From contig NZ_KZ454936.1 in assembly GCF_002797315.1 (NCBI RefSeq), positions 188,999 to 252,998 of the forward strand: 64,000 nt of DNA, written 5' to 3'. The translations under genes were made by a program, and so were the position numbers. Below, piece by piece: positions 46,976 to 55,177 of this stretch. Each line of letters starts with the position of its first letter. Within the stretch, counting starts at the first letter, position 1. The notes beneath the pieces are model-generated. The model searched no databases. It was not told the origin of the DNA and saw only the letters and a list, made by a program, of their open reading frames with translations. The DNA comes from Bacillus sp. FJAT-44742. GTDB lineage: Bacteria > Bacillota > Bacilli > Bacillales > Marinococcaceae.

Positions 46976-47128
46976 ATGCTCATCCATGCACTCGCCAACT
47001 TCGGCTTTCCCATCATTGTATCGTTGTTCTTGCTGTTGCGTCTTGAACACCGTTTATTAAAATGGGAAGCAGCAATGTATGAATTGAGAGCTGATATTCG
47101 AAAGGAAGGAGATAAGAAAAATGACTGA
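46976..47128 (+). CDS. yvrJ: YvrJ-family small membrane protein
   Basis: A 50-residue protein with one N-terminal hydrophobic helix (NFGFPIIVSLFLLLRLE) followed by a charged helix, the pattern of the YvrJ/UviB holin-like family. ATG at 46976 has GAGGAGG five bases upstream. It begins 26 bases after sigO and overlaps the next gene by 8 bases. In B. subtilis yvrJ is a target of SigO-RsoA. Confidence 0.78.
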   Translation: MLIHALANFGFPIIVSLFLLLRLEHRLLKWEAAMYELRADIRKEGDKKND

Positions 47129-47354
47129 AATCTATCGTCTAGTAGAAAAAGCACAAAAAAGTGACCAAGAAGCTATACAACAAATTATATATCGCTTTGA
47201 GCCAAAAATAAAAAGTTCACTAAGGCTTATCCCCTTTCAACAAAGAGAGGATGTAAACCAGGAGATCGTAATAAAAATGATAGAAGTGATTCAAAAGGAA
47301 GATATTGAGAGAGTCCCAGGCTTCAAAGAATTCCTTAACACTATTTCTCTTTAA
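47121..47354 (+). CDS. rsoA: RsoA-like co-sigma factor
   Basis: A 77-residue protein of the size and look of B. subtilis RsoA (YvrHa), the partner that gives SigO its core-binding region-2 function. It begins IYRLVEKAQKSDQEAIQQII and continues FEPKIKSSLRLIPFQQREDVNQEI, which resembles the first helices of sigma region 1.2/2.1. ATG at 47121 follows AAGGAGATAAG and overlaps the yvrJ stop. The anti-sigma partner RsiO (YvrL) is not seen in the window. Confidence 0.75.
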   Translation: MTEIYRLVEKAQKSDQEAIQQIIYRFEPKIKSSLRLIPFQQREDVNQEIVIKMIEVIQKEDIERVPGFKEFLNTISL

Positions 47355-47480
47355 TCGGCAAAAAAGAGGGAAAGATATGCTCTTTTCTTTTCCTCGTACA
47401 TAAAATAGAGACCTATCTAACAACAAATAGTAGAAAAATGTTAAAATAAGCCGAGAAATGGAAAAAAAGGAGGTATTACG

Positions 47481-49493
47481 TTGAAGGTCTGCCGTTTTCT
47501 GATGTTTACTATTCTAATAGTGTTATGCGCAGCGTGCTCAGAGGAAGTACCTGATCCTGAGTCTTTTTTAAATGATTATATTCATGCCCATGAAACATAT
47601 GAGTATGAGGAAATCTATGAATTAATAAATGGCAGCAATGAATTAGTGTTAACAGAAGATGAATTTACTGCCTATGCAAGTAACATACATACGAGTATTG
47701 AGCAACAGGATCTATCTTTTACTTATGAAAGCCACGAACTGGAAGACGATGAGCTGAGAGAAATGGAAAGTCTGACCTACCCCGTAATTATTACTATGGA
47801 GACAATAGCTGGAGACCTTTCTTACGAGAGTGAAGTGACCCTTGTAAAGGAAGAGGGAGATGAGGGTATATCCTGGCTTGTTGACTGGGATTATGAACAT
47901 TTGTTTTTAGGCCTTGCATCAGAAAAGGAGCGGGTGAAAGCTGAGATTGAAACCCCTGACAGGGGAGAAATCCTTGACAGAAATGGAAATGGGCTTGCTG
48001 TAAATGGTGAGGTGGCCAGCGTGTATGTCGTGCCTGAACGGATGGAAGATCAAGACCAAGGAATTCAAGAGCTGGCAGGTATTCTTGACCTTACAGAGGA
48101 AAGAATTGAGGAACTGTTAAATCAAAGCTGGGTAGAGGACCATTTAAGTGTCCCCATAAAAGACATACCTGTAGAAGATGACCGTGAAAGTGAATTATTA
48201 GATATTCCGGGCGTTGGAATTACTAGGGAAGAAGGAAGAGAGTATCCAATGGGAGAAATGGCTGCCCATGTAACTGGATATACTGGAGGAATTACTGCTG
48301 AGGAATTAGAAGAAAGCGAATGGAAAGGATACCACGAAAACTCAAGAATTGGTAAATCCGGTCTAGAAGCGGTATGGGAAGAAGAACTTCGGGGAGAAGT
48401 CGGAGCAAGGATTAAAATCCTCAATGAAAATGACGAAGTCAAAGAGGCTGTTTTAAAGAAAGAGGCAGAAGCAGGGGAGACCTTTGAATTGAGTGTGGAT
48501 ACTTCTTTGCAAAAGCAGCTATCGGAAAGTCTGGAAGGAGAAACAGGCACGGGAGTTATTATGAATCCTGCAACGGGAGAAGTATTAGCTATGTACAATA
48601 CACCATCCTATGATCCCAACCTCATGAGTCTCGGTGTTAGCAGCGAGCAGTGGGAAGAGTGGCAGGAAAATGAAGATGAACCTTTTTTAAACCGGTTTGG
48701 CCAGCGTTATTCACCCGGTTCAGTATTTAAACCTGTGACAGCAGCCATAGGCATTGAAGAAGGAACCTTGCATCCTGATGAAGTAATAACCATTGAAGGT
48801 GAACACTGGCAGGAAAGAGAAGATTGGGGAAGCTATCGTGTAACGAGAGTGAATGAGGATATAGAGGAAGTCGATTTACGCCGGGCAATGCTTTACTCTG
48901 ATAACATTTATTTTGCTCAGCAAGCATTAAGAATAGGTGAAGAGGCTTTTCAAGACCGTATAGAAGACTTTGCATTTGAAGAAACTCTTTCTTTCGAGTA
49001 TCCGGTATATTCTTCAAGACTTTCAAATGATGAAATAGATGCCGAAGCCTTATTGTCAGACACAGGGTATGGGCAAGGAGAAGTACTGACAAACCCAGTG
49101 CACCTTTCAGCTGTTTATACAGCCTTTCTTCACGAAGGAAGCATGGTTGAACCAACATTGCTTAAAAGAGATGACGGGAGATACTGGAAGGAAGATATTA
49201 TATCTCCAACAACAGCTGAAACCATTTTGAATTCTTTAATTGCTGTGGTGGAAGACTCAGGTGGAACCGCCCATGATATTTATGAAGAGGGTATATCTCT
49301 GGCAGGTAAAACCGGCACTGCTGAATTAAAACAATCCCTCGACGATGAAGATGGGGAGCAGTTAGGCTGGTTTGTCGGGTTTGATTATGAAGATGAAGAC
49401 ATTATGGTAACCATGATGCTTGAGCAAGTAGAAGGTCGTGGTGGAAGCGGCTATGTTGTCCCTCTTGCTAAAGATTTCTTCAGCGAACGATAG
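47481..49493 (+). CDS. pbpC: Class B penicillin-binding protein, PBP3/PbpC type lipoprotein
   Basis: A 670-residue cell-wall transpeptidase. A lipoprotein signal ends in LCAAC (Cys at 19), then comes a MecA_N NTF2-like domain, a PBP dimerisation domain (RGEILDRNG) and the transpeptidase domain. The catalytic motifs are S414-x-x-K417 (GSVFK), SDN at 473-475 and KTG at 610-612. Length is close to B. subtilis PBP3 (668) and the architecture equals that of low-affinity PBPs such as PBP2a. The protein is strongly acidic. TTG start at 47481 follows AAAAGGAGG. It lies 126 bases after rsoA. Confidence 0.9.
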   Translation: MKVCRFLMFTILIVLCAACSEEVPDPESFLNDYIHAHETYEYEEIYELINGSNELVLTEDEFTAYASNIHTSIEQQDLSFTYESHELEDDELREMESLTYPVIITMETIAGDLSYESEVTLVKEEGDEGISWLVDWDYEHLFLGLASEKERVKAEIETPDRGEILDRNGNGLAVNGEVASVYVVPERMEDQDQGIQELAGILDLTEERIEELLNQSWVEDHLSVPIKDIPVEDDRESELLDIPGVGITREEGREYPMGEMAAHVTGYTGGITAEELEESEWKGYHENSRIGKSGLEAVWEEELRGEVGARIKILNENDEVKEAVLKKEAEAGETFELSVDTSLQKQLSESLEGETGTGVIMNPATGEVLAMYNTPSYDPNLMSLGVSSEQWEEWQENEDEPFLNRFGQRYSPGSVFKPVTAAIGIEEGTLHPDEVITIEGEHWQEREDWGSYRVTRVNEDIEEVDLRRAMLYSDNIYFAQQALRIGEEAFQDRIEDFAFEETLSFEYPVYSSRLSNDEIDAEALLSDTGYGQGEVLTNPVHLSAVYTAFLHEGSMVEPTLLKRDDGRYWKEDIISPTTAETILNSLIAVVEDSGGTAHDIYEEGISLAGKTGTAELKQSLDDEDGEQLGWFVGFDYEDEDIMVTMMLEQVEGRGGSGYVVPLAKDFFSER

Positions 49494-49754
49494 AAAACGA
49501 GGAAATCCATCTCAGTAGAATACAGGGGAATAAGTGAAGTCGAAATCCCGTAACCCTTGGCATAAGGAGGGTTCATCAACATTAAAAATTTTCCAGTTGA
49601 GTTTGCAATCGCTTCCTTCGTGTGATACATTTAAGAAGGCGAAAGTGAGTAACATCGTAAAACAGTTTTTATCGGCCTCAGTAAGGACGTAAAAAGATTT
49701 GTTTTCCTGGTATTCACTGAAGCAATTTTTTTATTATCTAAGGAGGCCGTTAAC

Positions 49755-49952
49755 ATGACTGGCAAAGTAAAATGGTTTAATTCTGAAAAAGGTTTTGGAT
49801 TTATTGAGCGCGAAGGCGGAGACGATGTATTCGTCCATTTTTCAGCTATTCAATCTGAAGGATTCAAAACTTTAGATGAAGGACAAGAGGTTGAATTTGA
49901 GATCGTTGAAGGACAACGTGGACCACAAGCTGCTAACGTAGTTCGTGTATAA
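49755..49952 (+). CDS. Cold-shock protein (CspA family)
   Basis: A 65-residue cold-shock domain protein with RNP1 (KGFGFIE) and RNP2 (VFVHFSAI). It differs from the paralogue at 3527-3727 at only about ten positions. ATG at 49755 follows AAGGAGG. The 260 bases upstream contain no gene and probably hold a structured leader that controls translation at low temperature. Confidence 0.95.
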   Translation: MTGKVKWFNSEKGFGFIEREGGDDVFVHFSAIQSEGFKTLDEGQEVEFEIVEGQRGPQAANVVRV

Positions 49953-49970
49953 TCTAAATAATAAAAGCAG

Positions 49971-50002
49971 AGGATGTCTTGAATACCAAGACATCCTTTT
50001 TT
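49971..50002. terminator. Terminator between cold-shock and cupin genes
   Basis: AGGATGTCTTG and CAAGACATCCT form a perfect 11-bp stem followed by T; convergent genes share it. Confidence 0.9.
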
Positions 50003-50516
50003 AATCTTGATGCCACCGCTCAATTAGAGGTCCATCCTTTCCAAAGACTGGATCTGCCTTCGGTAGTTTTACATCTTTTATATTATTCCACACTTCCTGA
50101 CTTACAGGATCTTTCTGCGTTTTCATATCATAATCTTTTCCATCTGGATAAGCCCCCACTACTTCAAAATCCGTACTTGCTTTCAGCTTTTTATGCCCGC
50201 ATCCAGCAGGGAGAATCACAACATCTCCTCTTTTTACGTGCATCTCTTCCCCGTGTTCTCCACCAAACATAATAGCAGCTGTGCCTTTTTGTACTCCCAG
50301 GACCTCATGTGAATTGCTGTGATAATGGTGATAAGGGAGAACACTGCCTGTCCAGCTGTTCCTCCAATTATTTCTCTCGAAAATTTCCATAATGCTGTCA
50401 TCTTCGTCTAACACCATCGGGTAATAGAGCAAAGGCAGTTTAGGATTGTTAGGGATCTTGCCGTCCTCGTTAAAAAAAACTGCTTTCACTTGAAAGTCAT
50501 GTAAAGAATAAACCAA
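50001..50516 (-). CDS. Cupin-domain protein (YjlB-like)
   Basis: A roughly 171-residue single-domain cupin. The metal motif is seen as YHHYHSNSHEVLGV, and the second motif as GDVVILPAGCGHKKL. The chosen TTG start at 50516 has AAGGAGG about 8 bases upstream on the minus strand; an open frame extends to 50600 without support. It resembles B. subtilis YjlB of unknown function. Confidence 0.8.
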   Translation of the reverse strand: MVYSLHDFQVKAVFFNEDGKIPNNPKLPLLYYPMVLDEDDSIMEIFERNNWRNSWTGSVLPYHHYHSNSHEVLGVQKGTAAIMFGGEHGEEMHVKRGDVVILPAGCGHKKLKASTDFEVVGAYPDGKDYDMKTQKDPVSQEVWNNIKDVKLPKADPVFGKDGPLIERWHQD

Positions 50517-50663
50517 TGTTATTCCTCCTTGGAAGAAAGAGTAAGGTAATAATTTAATTCCTCTAATAGGCAGCAATAAAACCAAACAATTAATTGACAT
50601 TGATAATCTTTATCAATTAGAATGTAATTGAGAATAGATTTCATTTGAAGGAGAGTGAGAAGC

Positions 50664-50984
50664 GTGGAGGCTTTAATGATTGTAGGTGCAGATCGATTAG
50701 GTGCCATCCCTGACCATTTGCAAAAGCTGGGAGTTAAAAACATCATACATATTAATGGGAGAAAGGTTAAGCAAGTGCAAAGAGAAATACCGGAGCACGT
50801 CGAATTAATTCTTGTCTTAACAGACTTTATTAACCACAACTTATCTAAAAAACTGAAAGAGAAAGCAAGTAAACAATCTGTGCCAGTTTGTTATGCCAAA
50901 CGGTCCTGGTGTTCGATATATAAAGCTCTTTCTCATTGTGATTCCTTTTGTGAGCAATGCCCCCTGATGAAGGAAAAGCGGTGA
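50664..50984 (+). CDS. DUF2325 protein
   Basis: A 106-residue protein that opens with MIVGADRLGAIPDHLQKLG and has LVLTDFINHNL and SVPVCYAKRSWCSI, matching DUF2325, a small nucleotide-fold-like domain often encoded near iron or metal genes. The C-terminal CDSFCEQC cluster suggests metal or Fe-S binding. GTG at 50664 has AAGGAG 10 bases upstream; ATG at 50676 behind GGAGG is equally possible. It lies divergent from the cupin gene. Confidence 0.7.
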   Translation: MEALMIVGADRLGAIPDHLQKLGVKNIIHINGRKVKQVQREIPEHVELILVLTDFINHNLSKKLKEKASKQSVPVCYAKRSWCSIYKALSHCDSFCEQCPLMKEKR

Positions 50985-51010
50985 AATAACAAAAGTGGAG
51001 GTAAAAGGAT

Positions 51011-51490
51011 ATGAGGAGAACGGATCTGGTTTTAGATACACATCTTACGGAACTCTCTATTCAAACAGCTGCTGAATGCATAATAGAAACAATACTGGAC
51101 AACCAAAAAACATCGATAAACAAAGTACTTTACACCATTAATTTTTATTGGAAGCAGATCCCTTCTGCTTGTTTTTCAAGTCATAAAGCCTACTTCCTTA
51201 CCACAGCTGCCTTCACTGATAATATGCTGAATTTTTTGCCGATTCTCTACACCATTCATATATCAAAAAAACTAAAGCTAAATGAAGAAGTAACCTTATA
51301 TATAGAAGACAATACCCATAATATTTCTCAAAAAGAAGCGTGGTTATTTATAGGGGATAAAAGAGAAGTAACTAAAGCTCTCCTGATAAAGGCAGAAAAC
51401 GTAATGAAAAAAGAGTGTAATGGAGAAGAATGGAAGCTGAATATAATTATGTTAGCCACTGGCAGACATTTAAAAAAATCATACAGGTAA
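51011..51490 (+). CDS. Hypothetical protein
   Basis: A 159-residue soluble protein I do not recognise. It is mixed alpha/beta with no signal peptide or membrane helix. ATG at 51011 has GGAGG eight bases upstream, and a terminator follows, so it is very probably a real gene in an operon with the DUF2325 gene 26 bases earlier. No motif allows a function. Confidence 0.6.
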   Translation: MRRTDLVLDTHLTELSIQTAAECIIETILDNQKTSINKVLYTINFYWKQIPSACFSSHKAYFLTTAAFTDNMLNFLPILYTIHISKKLKLNEEVTLYIEDNTHNISQKEAWLFIGDKREVTKALLIKAENVMKKECNGEEWKLNIIMLATGRHLKKSYR

Positions 51491-51506
51491 TTATTGTTAG
51501 GGGAGA

Positions 51507-51532
51507 GCAGAAAACTAGTTTTCTGCTTTTTT
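51507..51532 (+). terminator. Terminator of the DUF2325 operon
   Basis: GCAGAAAACTAGTTTTCTGC is a near-perfect palindrome followed by six T. Confidence 0.88.
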
Positions 51533-51630
51533 GGTGTATGTAAAGATATATTGAAATAATTGTGCTATATTAAAAAATAAGACTTACAAATAATTGGTAA
51601 GGTATCCCTTTTTACTAGGTCTTTCTTGGC

Positions 51631-51675
51631 TTTTTTGTTCACTATAACATACATATATCATTTCGATGGTATAAT
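51631..51675 (+). promoter_or_regulatory. Promoter and candidate autoregulatory site of sinR
   Basis: An extended -10 (TG-G-TATAAT) lies at 51667-51675. Just upstream, TTTGTTCACTAT (51634-51645) closely matches two TTTGTTCATTAT sites upstream of the second SinR-family gene. SinR-type repressors bind GTTC-containing sites, so this is a candidate operator. Confidence 0.45.
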
Positions 51676-51712
51676 ATAAAACATGACTAGATATATAAAG
51701 GAGACTAGAAGG

Positions 51713-52039
51713 ATGATTGGTGACCGCGTTAAAAAATATCGGTTAGAAAGGAACCTTTCATTAACAGAGCTTGCTGAAAAAGCAGGCGTTGCCAAGTCAT
51801 ATTTAAGCGCAATAGAAAGGAACATCCAAACTAACCCTTCCATTCAGTTTTTGGAAAAAATTTCTAAACAATTAAACATTCCAATAGATTTTTTACTCAA
51901 GGAAGAGACAGAGGAAATGGAACAAGAGCTTGATAGTGAGTGGATGAAGCTTGTTCAGGAGGCAATGGAATCTGGTGTGTCTAAAGAAGAATTTAAAGAT
52001 TTTTTAGAATTCAATAAATGGAAGATCAATAACCAATAA
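51713..52039 (+). CDS. sinR: SinR-family master repressor
   Basis: A 108-residue regulator very like B. subtilis SinR (111). The XRE HTH is MIGDRVKKYRLERNLSLTEL, AEKAGVAKSYLSAIER and NIQTNPSIQFLEKIS. The C-terminal half (LDSEWMKLVQEAMESGVSKEEFKDFLEF) is the helical hook that tetramerises SinR and also binds the antirepressor SinI. SinR represses biofilm matrix genes. ATG at 51713 follows AAAGGAGACTAG. sinI does not precede it directly, unlike B. subtilis; SinI-like genes lie 1.5-2 kb downstream. Confidence 0.9.
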   Translation: MIGDRVKKYRLERNLSLTELAEKAGVAKSYLSAIERNIQTNPSIQFLEKISKQLNIPIDFLLKEETEEMEQELDSEWMKLVQEAMESGVSKEEFKDFLEFNKWKINNQ

Positions 52040-52040
52040 C

Positions 52041-52078
52041 ACTTTATACCCCAGTTTTGGGTATAAAGTGTTTTTTTA
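52041..52078 (+). terminator. Terminator of sinR
   Basis: CACTTTATACCC and GGGTATAAAGTG form a perfect 12-bp stem with a 7-base loop, followed by seven T. Confidence 0.92.
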
Positions 52079-52179
52079 TTATATCAAGGGGGAAAATGAG
52101 TAATCCCCAGTTTATTTACGATATACTGGTATGACCTTAATAATATTACCAATGAATAAAGAATACTCCTAGAAAGTGA

Positions 52180-53088
52180 GTGGAGGTTATGTTTAAAAAA
52201 GCCCTGCTTGTGTATAAAGGGAACGTAAGTGAAAAAGAAATAGGAAATGAGCTTAACGAAGCGATCTCCACCTTCATGCTCCATATAAAAGAACTGGTCA
52301 TTGTTAAAACAGAAGAAGAAGGAGAGGGAGAAGAAATATGCAAGGCGCATGGAAACGAGGTTGACCTTGTACTGATTTATGGGGGAGATGGCACTGTTCA
52401 TGAATGTCTCAATGGCTTAAAGGAAATTAACCCTTCTCCTGTGATCGGAGTGCTGCCAGGCGGGACGGCTAATGACTTCTCCAGATCTTTGAACGTTCCT
52501 CAAAATATAAAAAAAGCTGCTGAAGCGTTAATGAATGACAGCAAGCCTATAAATATAGATGTTGGACAGGCAGATGATCGGATATTTACTAATTTTCTAG
52601 GGGTGGGGCTGGTATCAGATACCTCGGAAAGTGTTAATGAAAATATAAAAAATATGTTTGGTAAAGCTGGTTATTACTTAAGTGCATTCCAGCATTTAAC
52701 AGAGGGAAATACTTTTTCTTTTGTTTTAAAGCATGGTGAGAAAGTAGTTGAAGACGAAGCTGTGATGATACTGATGGCTAATGGAAAGTATCTTGGCGGA
52801 CAGGAAATTCCAGGAGGCTCGATAAGTCCTGCTGATGGTCTACTTGATGTTTTTATTGTATATGAGGCAGGACTCCCGCTATTAAAGGATTTCCTTGTTG
52901 CAAAAAGAACCTTTGAATGGAACCAGGATAAATCACAGGTCGTACATTTTCAGGCTTCTTCGCTGCATTTAGATACCTCTGTTCCTCAAAAGATAGACAT
53001 GGACGGTGAAATTTATGCTGAGACACCGGTGGAAATCAAGGTCATATCAAAACAATTTTCTTTCTTAGTAGGAAACTCCCGAAGATAA
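52180..53088 (+). CDS. Diacylglycerol/sphingosine kinase-like lipid kinase (YegS/BmrU type)
   Basis: A 302-residue lipid kinase of the DAGK catalytic family. The nucleotide-binding motif IYGGDGTVHECLNG is followed by GVLPGGTANDFSRSL, and DVGQADDRIFTNFLGVG marks the substrate domain. It phosphorylates diacylglycerol or a related lipid. Starts at GTG 52180 or ATG 52189; GGAGG lies only two bases before the latter, so the exact start is open. Confidence 0.85.
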   Translation: MEVMFKKALLVYKGNVSEKEIGNELNEAISTFMLHIKELVIVKTEEEGEGEEICKAHGNEVDLVLIYGGDGTVHECLNGLKEINPSPVIGVLPGGTANDFSRSLNVPQNIKKAAEALMNDSKPINIDVGQADDRIFTNFLGVGLVSDTSESVNENIKNMFGKAGYYLSAFQHLTEGNTFSFVLKHGEKVVEDEAVMILMANGKYLGGQEIPGGSISPADGLLDVFIVYEAGLPLLKDFLVAKRTFEWNQDKSQVVHFQASSLHLDTSVPQKIDMDGEIYAETPVEIKVISKQFSFLVGNSRR

Positions 53089-53133
53089 GGAAATGAGCTT
53101 TATAAATGCTGTTGAGAAAGTTCTCTCAGCAGC

Positions 53134-53581
53134 CTATTTGTGCAGGCATTAGGCATCAAATGGTGGTCTGGATCCCAGAGTAGATATGTAATCACGTACC
53201 AGTTTTTCACAGAGTTCTTCAATTGAGGTTCTTTGGCCTTTGCAGGAAAGTTGGGCCTTTAAGGGCCTGTAACAGTGCTTTTTACCCTGGCGCGGGGGAG
53301 AAAGGGTTTCTTTAAAACCGATAAGCTGTCAAGTATTGCTAGCAAAAAAGTTGGTATAAAGAGGAATATTGTTAGAAAAAGAAAATAAAAAAACATTTTA
53401 GGCGACAGCTTTCTACAGAAATTACATAAAGGACCACTGTATAGTATGAAGTATCCAAGAACATAGGAGTGCGTCAAAAGTTTTGATCTCTATCCAACGC
53501 TTAAATATCTCGTTAATTTATACAGTTTGTATAAGATTATCTGCTTGAAGAGGGGTCATATTTAGGAAGTAAGGATGGTGC
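53134..53581. other. Intergenic region between the lipid kinase and first SinI-like gene
   Basis: About 450 bases with no gene I can defend. A hairpin (GCTG-x-TGAGA with TCTC-x-CAGC, about 53108-53132) ends the lipid-kinase gene. A minus-strand open frame without a start codon at 53149-53328 is recorded under rejected items. Confidence 0.4.
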
Positions 53582-53737
53582 ATGAAAATGAGCAAGAATC
53601 ACCTGGAAAATCAAACACCTGATAGGAGAGAGTGGATAGAGCTGCTTGTAAAGGCCAGGGACAAAGGGCATACCGTAGAAGAAGTGAGGAAGTTTTTACA
53701 CTCACTTCCGGTGGAGGAGAAGAAGATGATGATGTAA
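53582..53737 (+). CDS. SinI-like antirepressor, first copy
   Basis: A 51-residue protein with a SinI-type SinR-binding segment: DRREWIELLVKARDKGHTVEE, then VRKFLHSLP, comparable with the DQEWVELMVEAKEANISPEEIRKYL region of B. subtilis SinI. SinI pairs with the helical hook of SinR and breaks the DNA-binding tetramer. ATG at 53582 follows AAGGATGG. The C-terminus is a short basic-methionine tail. The assignment rests on pattern similarity in a short protein. Confidence 0.62.
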   Translation: MKMSKNHLENQTPDRREWIELLVKARDKGHTVEEVRKFLHSLPVEEKKMMM

Positions 53738-53964
53738 GTGATAGCCACCCTAAAGATAGAGTAGAAAAAAGTGTTTACGTAGGACAATGTTTTTCTGACT
53801 GATACGCTCTTTTGAAAACGAGAATCCAGATGTTACAGGATGTGCTGAAGACAAGGCATCCCTGTTGAAAAGCAGGTGCGCAAAGTCACAGGTCTAAGGT
53901 GTTTACTAGGATGGCTGGGCTGCCTAAGCACTCAAATATTTCTTATATTTGAGGTGGTGCTGAA

Positions 53965-54090
53965 ATGAATAGTAAAGCTAATACAAAAATTGACAAAGAA
54001 TGGGTCTTTTTGATCCAGGAAGCATTGTCTCAAGGAGTGACACCTGAAGAAATAAGAGCATTTTTCAGACGTAAATCGAAACTGGATTAA
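53965..54090 (+). CDS. sinI: SinI-like antirepressor, second copy
   Basis: A 41-residue protein consisting almost only of the SinI domain: IDKEWVFLIQEALSQGVTPEE followed by IRAFFRRKS. It resembles the hook sequences of both SinR paralogues here (DSEWMKLVQEAMESGVSKEEF; DEEWLQLLQQAIKSGITKEEF), as expected for a heterodimer partner. ATG at 53965 follows GAGGTGGTG. A terminator-like hairpin follows at 54117-54156. Confidence 0.72.
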   Translation: MNSKANTKIDKEWVFLIQEALSQGVTPEEIRAFFRRKSKLD

Positions 54091-54116
54091 GAATGAAATA
54101 CTCTCTTATACTGATC

Positions 54117-54160
54117 AATAAGGCCTATGTCCGGTGTTGCCGGGCACAGGTCTTATTCTA
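54117..54160 (+). terminator. Terminator of the second sinI-like gene
   Basis: AATAAGGCCT-x-TGTCCGG and CCGGGCA-x-AGGTCTTATT form an imperfect stem around TGTTG, followed by T-rich sequence. Confidence 0.7.
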
Positions 54161-54188
54161 TTCTATTTGTCTTCAGTGTATTGAAACC

Positions 54189-54229
54189 AAAAAAGGCTGT
54201 TTTCAAAAGGATTACTTTTGAAAACAGCC
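54189..54229 (-). terminator. Terminator of the minus-strand SinR-family gene
   Basis: GGCTGTTTTCAAAAG and CTTTTGAAAACAGCC form a perfect 15-bp stem with a GATTA loop; six A on the + strand give the T run on the minus strand. Confidence 0.9.
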
Positions 54230-54308
54230 CCAGGTAAAAAAAGAATTTTTCAGGACAACAAGTCTGAAACCAGGATTCCAGTAGCTTTGTGACTAAAAAA
54301 ATGAACCA

Positions 54309-54659
54309 TTATCTCTTATCTTTTTCACTACTCCATTCTTTGTATTTCACAAAATCCTGAAATTGCTTAAACTCTTCTTTTGTAATGCCTGACTTAATGG
54401 CTTGCTGCAGAAGCTGAAGCCATTCTTCGTCCAGGTGTTCCCCGCTATGTTCGTTGTATAGCTCTTGTTCATTTATCAATTCTTCAATAGAGAGGTCTAA
54501 TACACTGGAAAGCTTTTTAAGAACATCAATAGAAGGATTCTTCTTCAGGTCTCTTTCTATATAGCTTAAATAGGATTTAGAAACCTTCGTACGGTTTGCC
54601 AACTCAGAAAGGGTTAACCCCTTTTCTTTTCTTCTGACCTTAATCTTTTCACCTATCAT
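54309..54659 (-). CDS. Second SinR-family regulator (SlrR-like)
   Basis: A 116-residue XRE regulator with the same two-part layout as SinR: HTH (IGEKIKVRRKEKGLTLSELA, VSKSYLSYIERDLKKNPSIDV) and a C-terminal hook (LDEEWLQLLQQAIKSGITKEEF). In B. subtilis the paralogue SlrR forms a heteromer with SinR and reprogrammes it; this gene could play that role or be a second SinR. ATG at 54659 follows GGAGGGGGG on the minus strand. TTTGTTCATTAT sites lie upstream, one of them overlapping a TATAAT -10 box. Confidence 0.82.
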   Translation of the reverse strand: MIGEKIKVRRKEKGLTLSELANRTKVSKSYLSYIERDLKKNPSIDVLKKLSSVLDLSIEELINEQELYNEHSGEHLDEEWLQLLQQAIKSGITKEEFKQFQDFVKYKEWSSEKDKR

Positions 54660-54684
54660 CTTCCCCCCTCCAGTTAGGGTGTTA

Positions 54685-54790
54685 TTTGTTCATTATATAA
54701 AACAATTTCCTTTTTGGGAAAAAAGTAAACCAGAGAAAATTGAAGGAATATAATATATAAAGAACATATTTGTTCATTATTAGGAACAAA
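54685..54790. promoter_or_regulatory. Repeated GTTC-type operators upstream of the second SinR-family gene
   Basis: TTTGTTCATTAT occurs twice exactly (54685-54696 and 54769-54780), followed by an inverted GAACAAA (54784-54790) and preceded by GAACA (54762). On the minus strand the first copy overlaps TATAAT (54698-54693), the likely -10 of the SinR-family gene. The same motif, with one change, precedes sinR at 51634. Confidence 0.5.
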
Positions 54791-54956
54791 TGAACCAATT
54801 TAACGTATTTCACGTTTTCTAATTTACAGGACAAAATTCCCGTAATAGCGAACAGAATGTATAAATAAAAAGCAAACCCTCGATAAAGGAATGATGGAAA
54901 GTAATTATCTATAGAAAGTAAGGAAGGTACTGTCTTTCATTAAAAGGCTTAATGTA

Positions 54957-55106
54957 TTGGATCCATGCGGGATTTATTGTACAACCTGTACCGATGCAGC
55001 CATCTGCATGACTTTACTATATGGACGAAGGAGGCTTAATGCATTAAAAAAGGATCTAGTAAGAGTCTGCCCGGCAGGCAGGCTATTTTATACAAAAAAC
55101 AAATGA
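54957..55106 (+). CDS. Possible cysteine-rich small protein
   Basis: A 49-residue open frame starting with TTG at 54957 (AAAAGG 9 bases upstream). It begins LDPCGIYCTTCTDAAIC and ends basic with one further cysteine (VRVCPAGR). The C-x3-C-x2-C-x5-C spacing suggests a metal or Fe-S site. There is no ATG and the ribosome site is modest, so translation is uncertain. I do not recognise a family with confidence. Confidence 0.35.
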   Translation: MDPCGIYCTTCTDAAICMTLLYGRRRLNALKKDLVRVCPAGRLFYTKNK

Positions 55107-55177
55107 GTGTTTTACACAGTGAATGAAAAGCAGAAAGAAAAGGACAATTAATTGTGATAAGAAAGGATATATTAAAA

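Noticed and set aside
53149-53328. Minus-strand open frame of 59 residues ending RDYISTLGSRPPFDA, with a protein-like composition.
   Set aside because: No start codon or ribosome site in frame, and the upstream stop lies immediately before it. It could be a decayed gene but cannot be supported.
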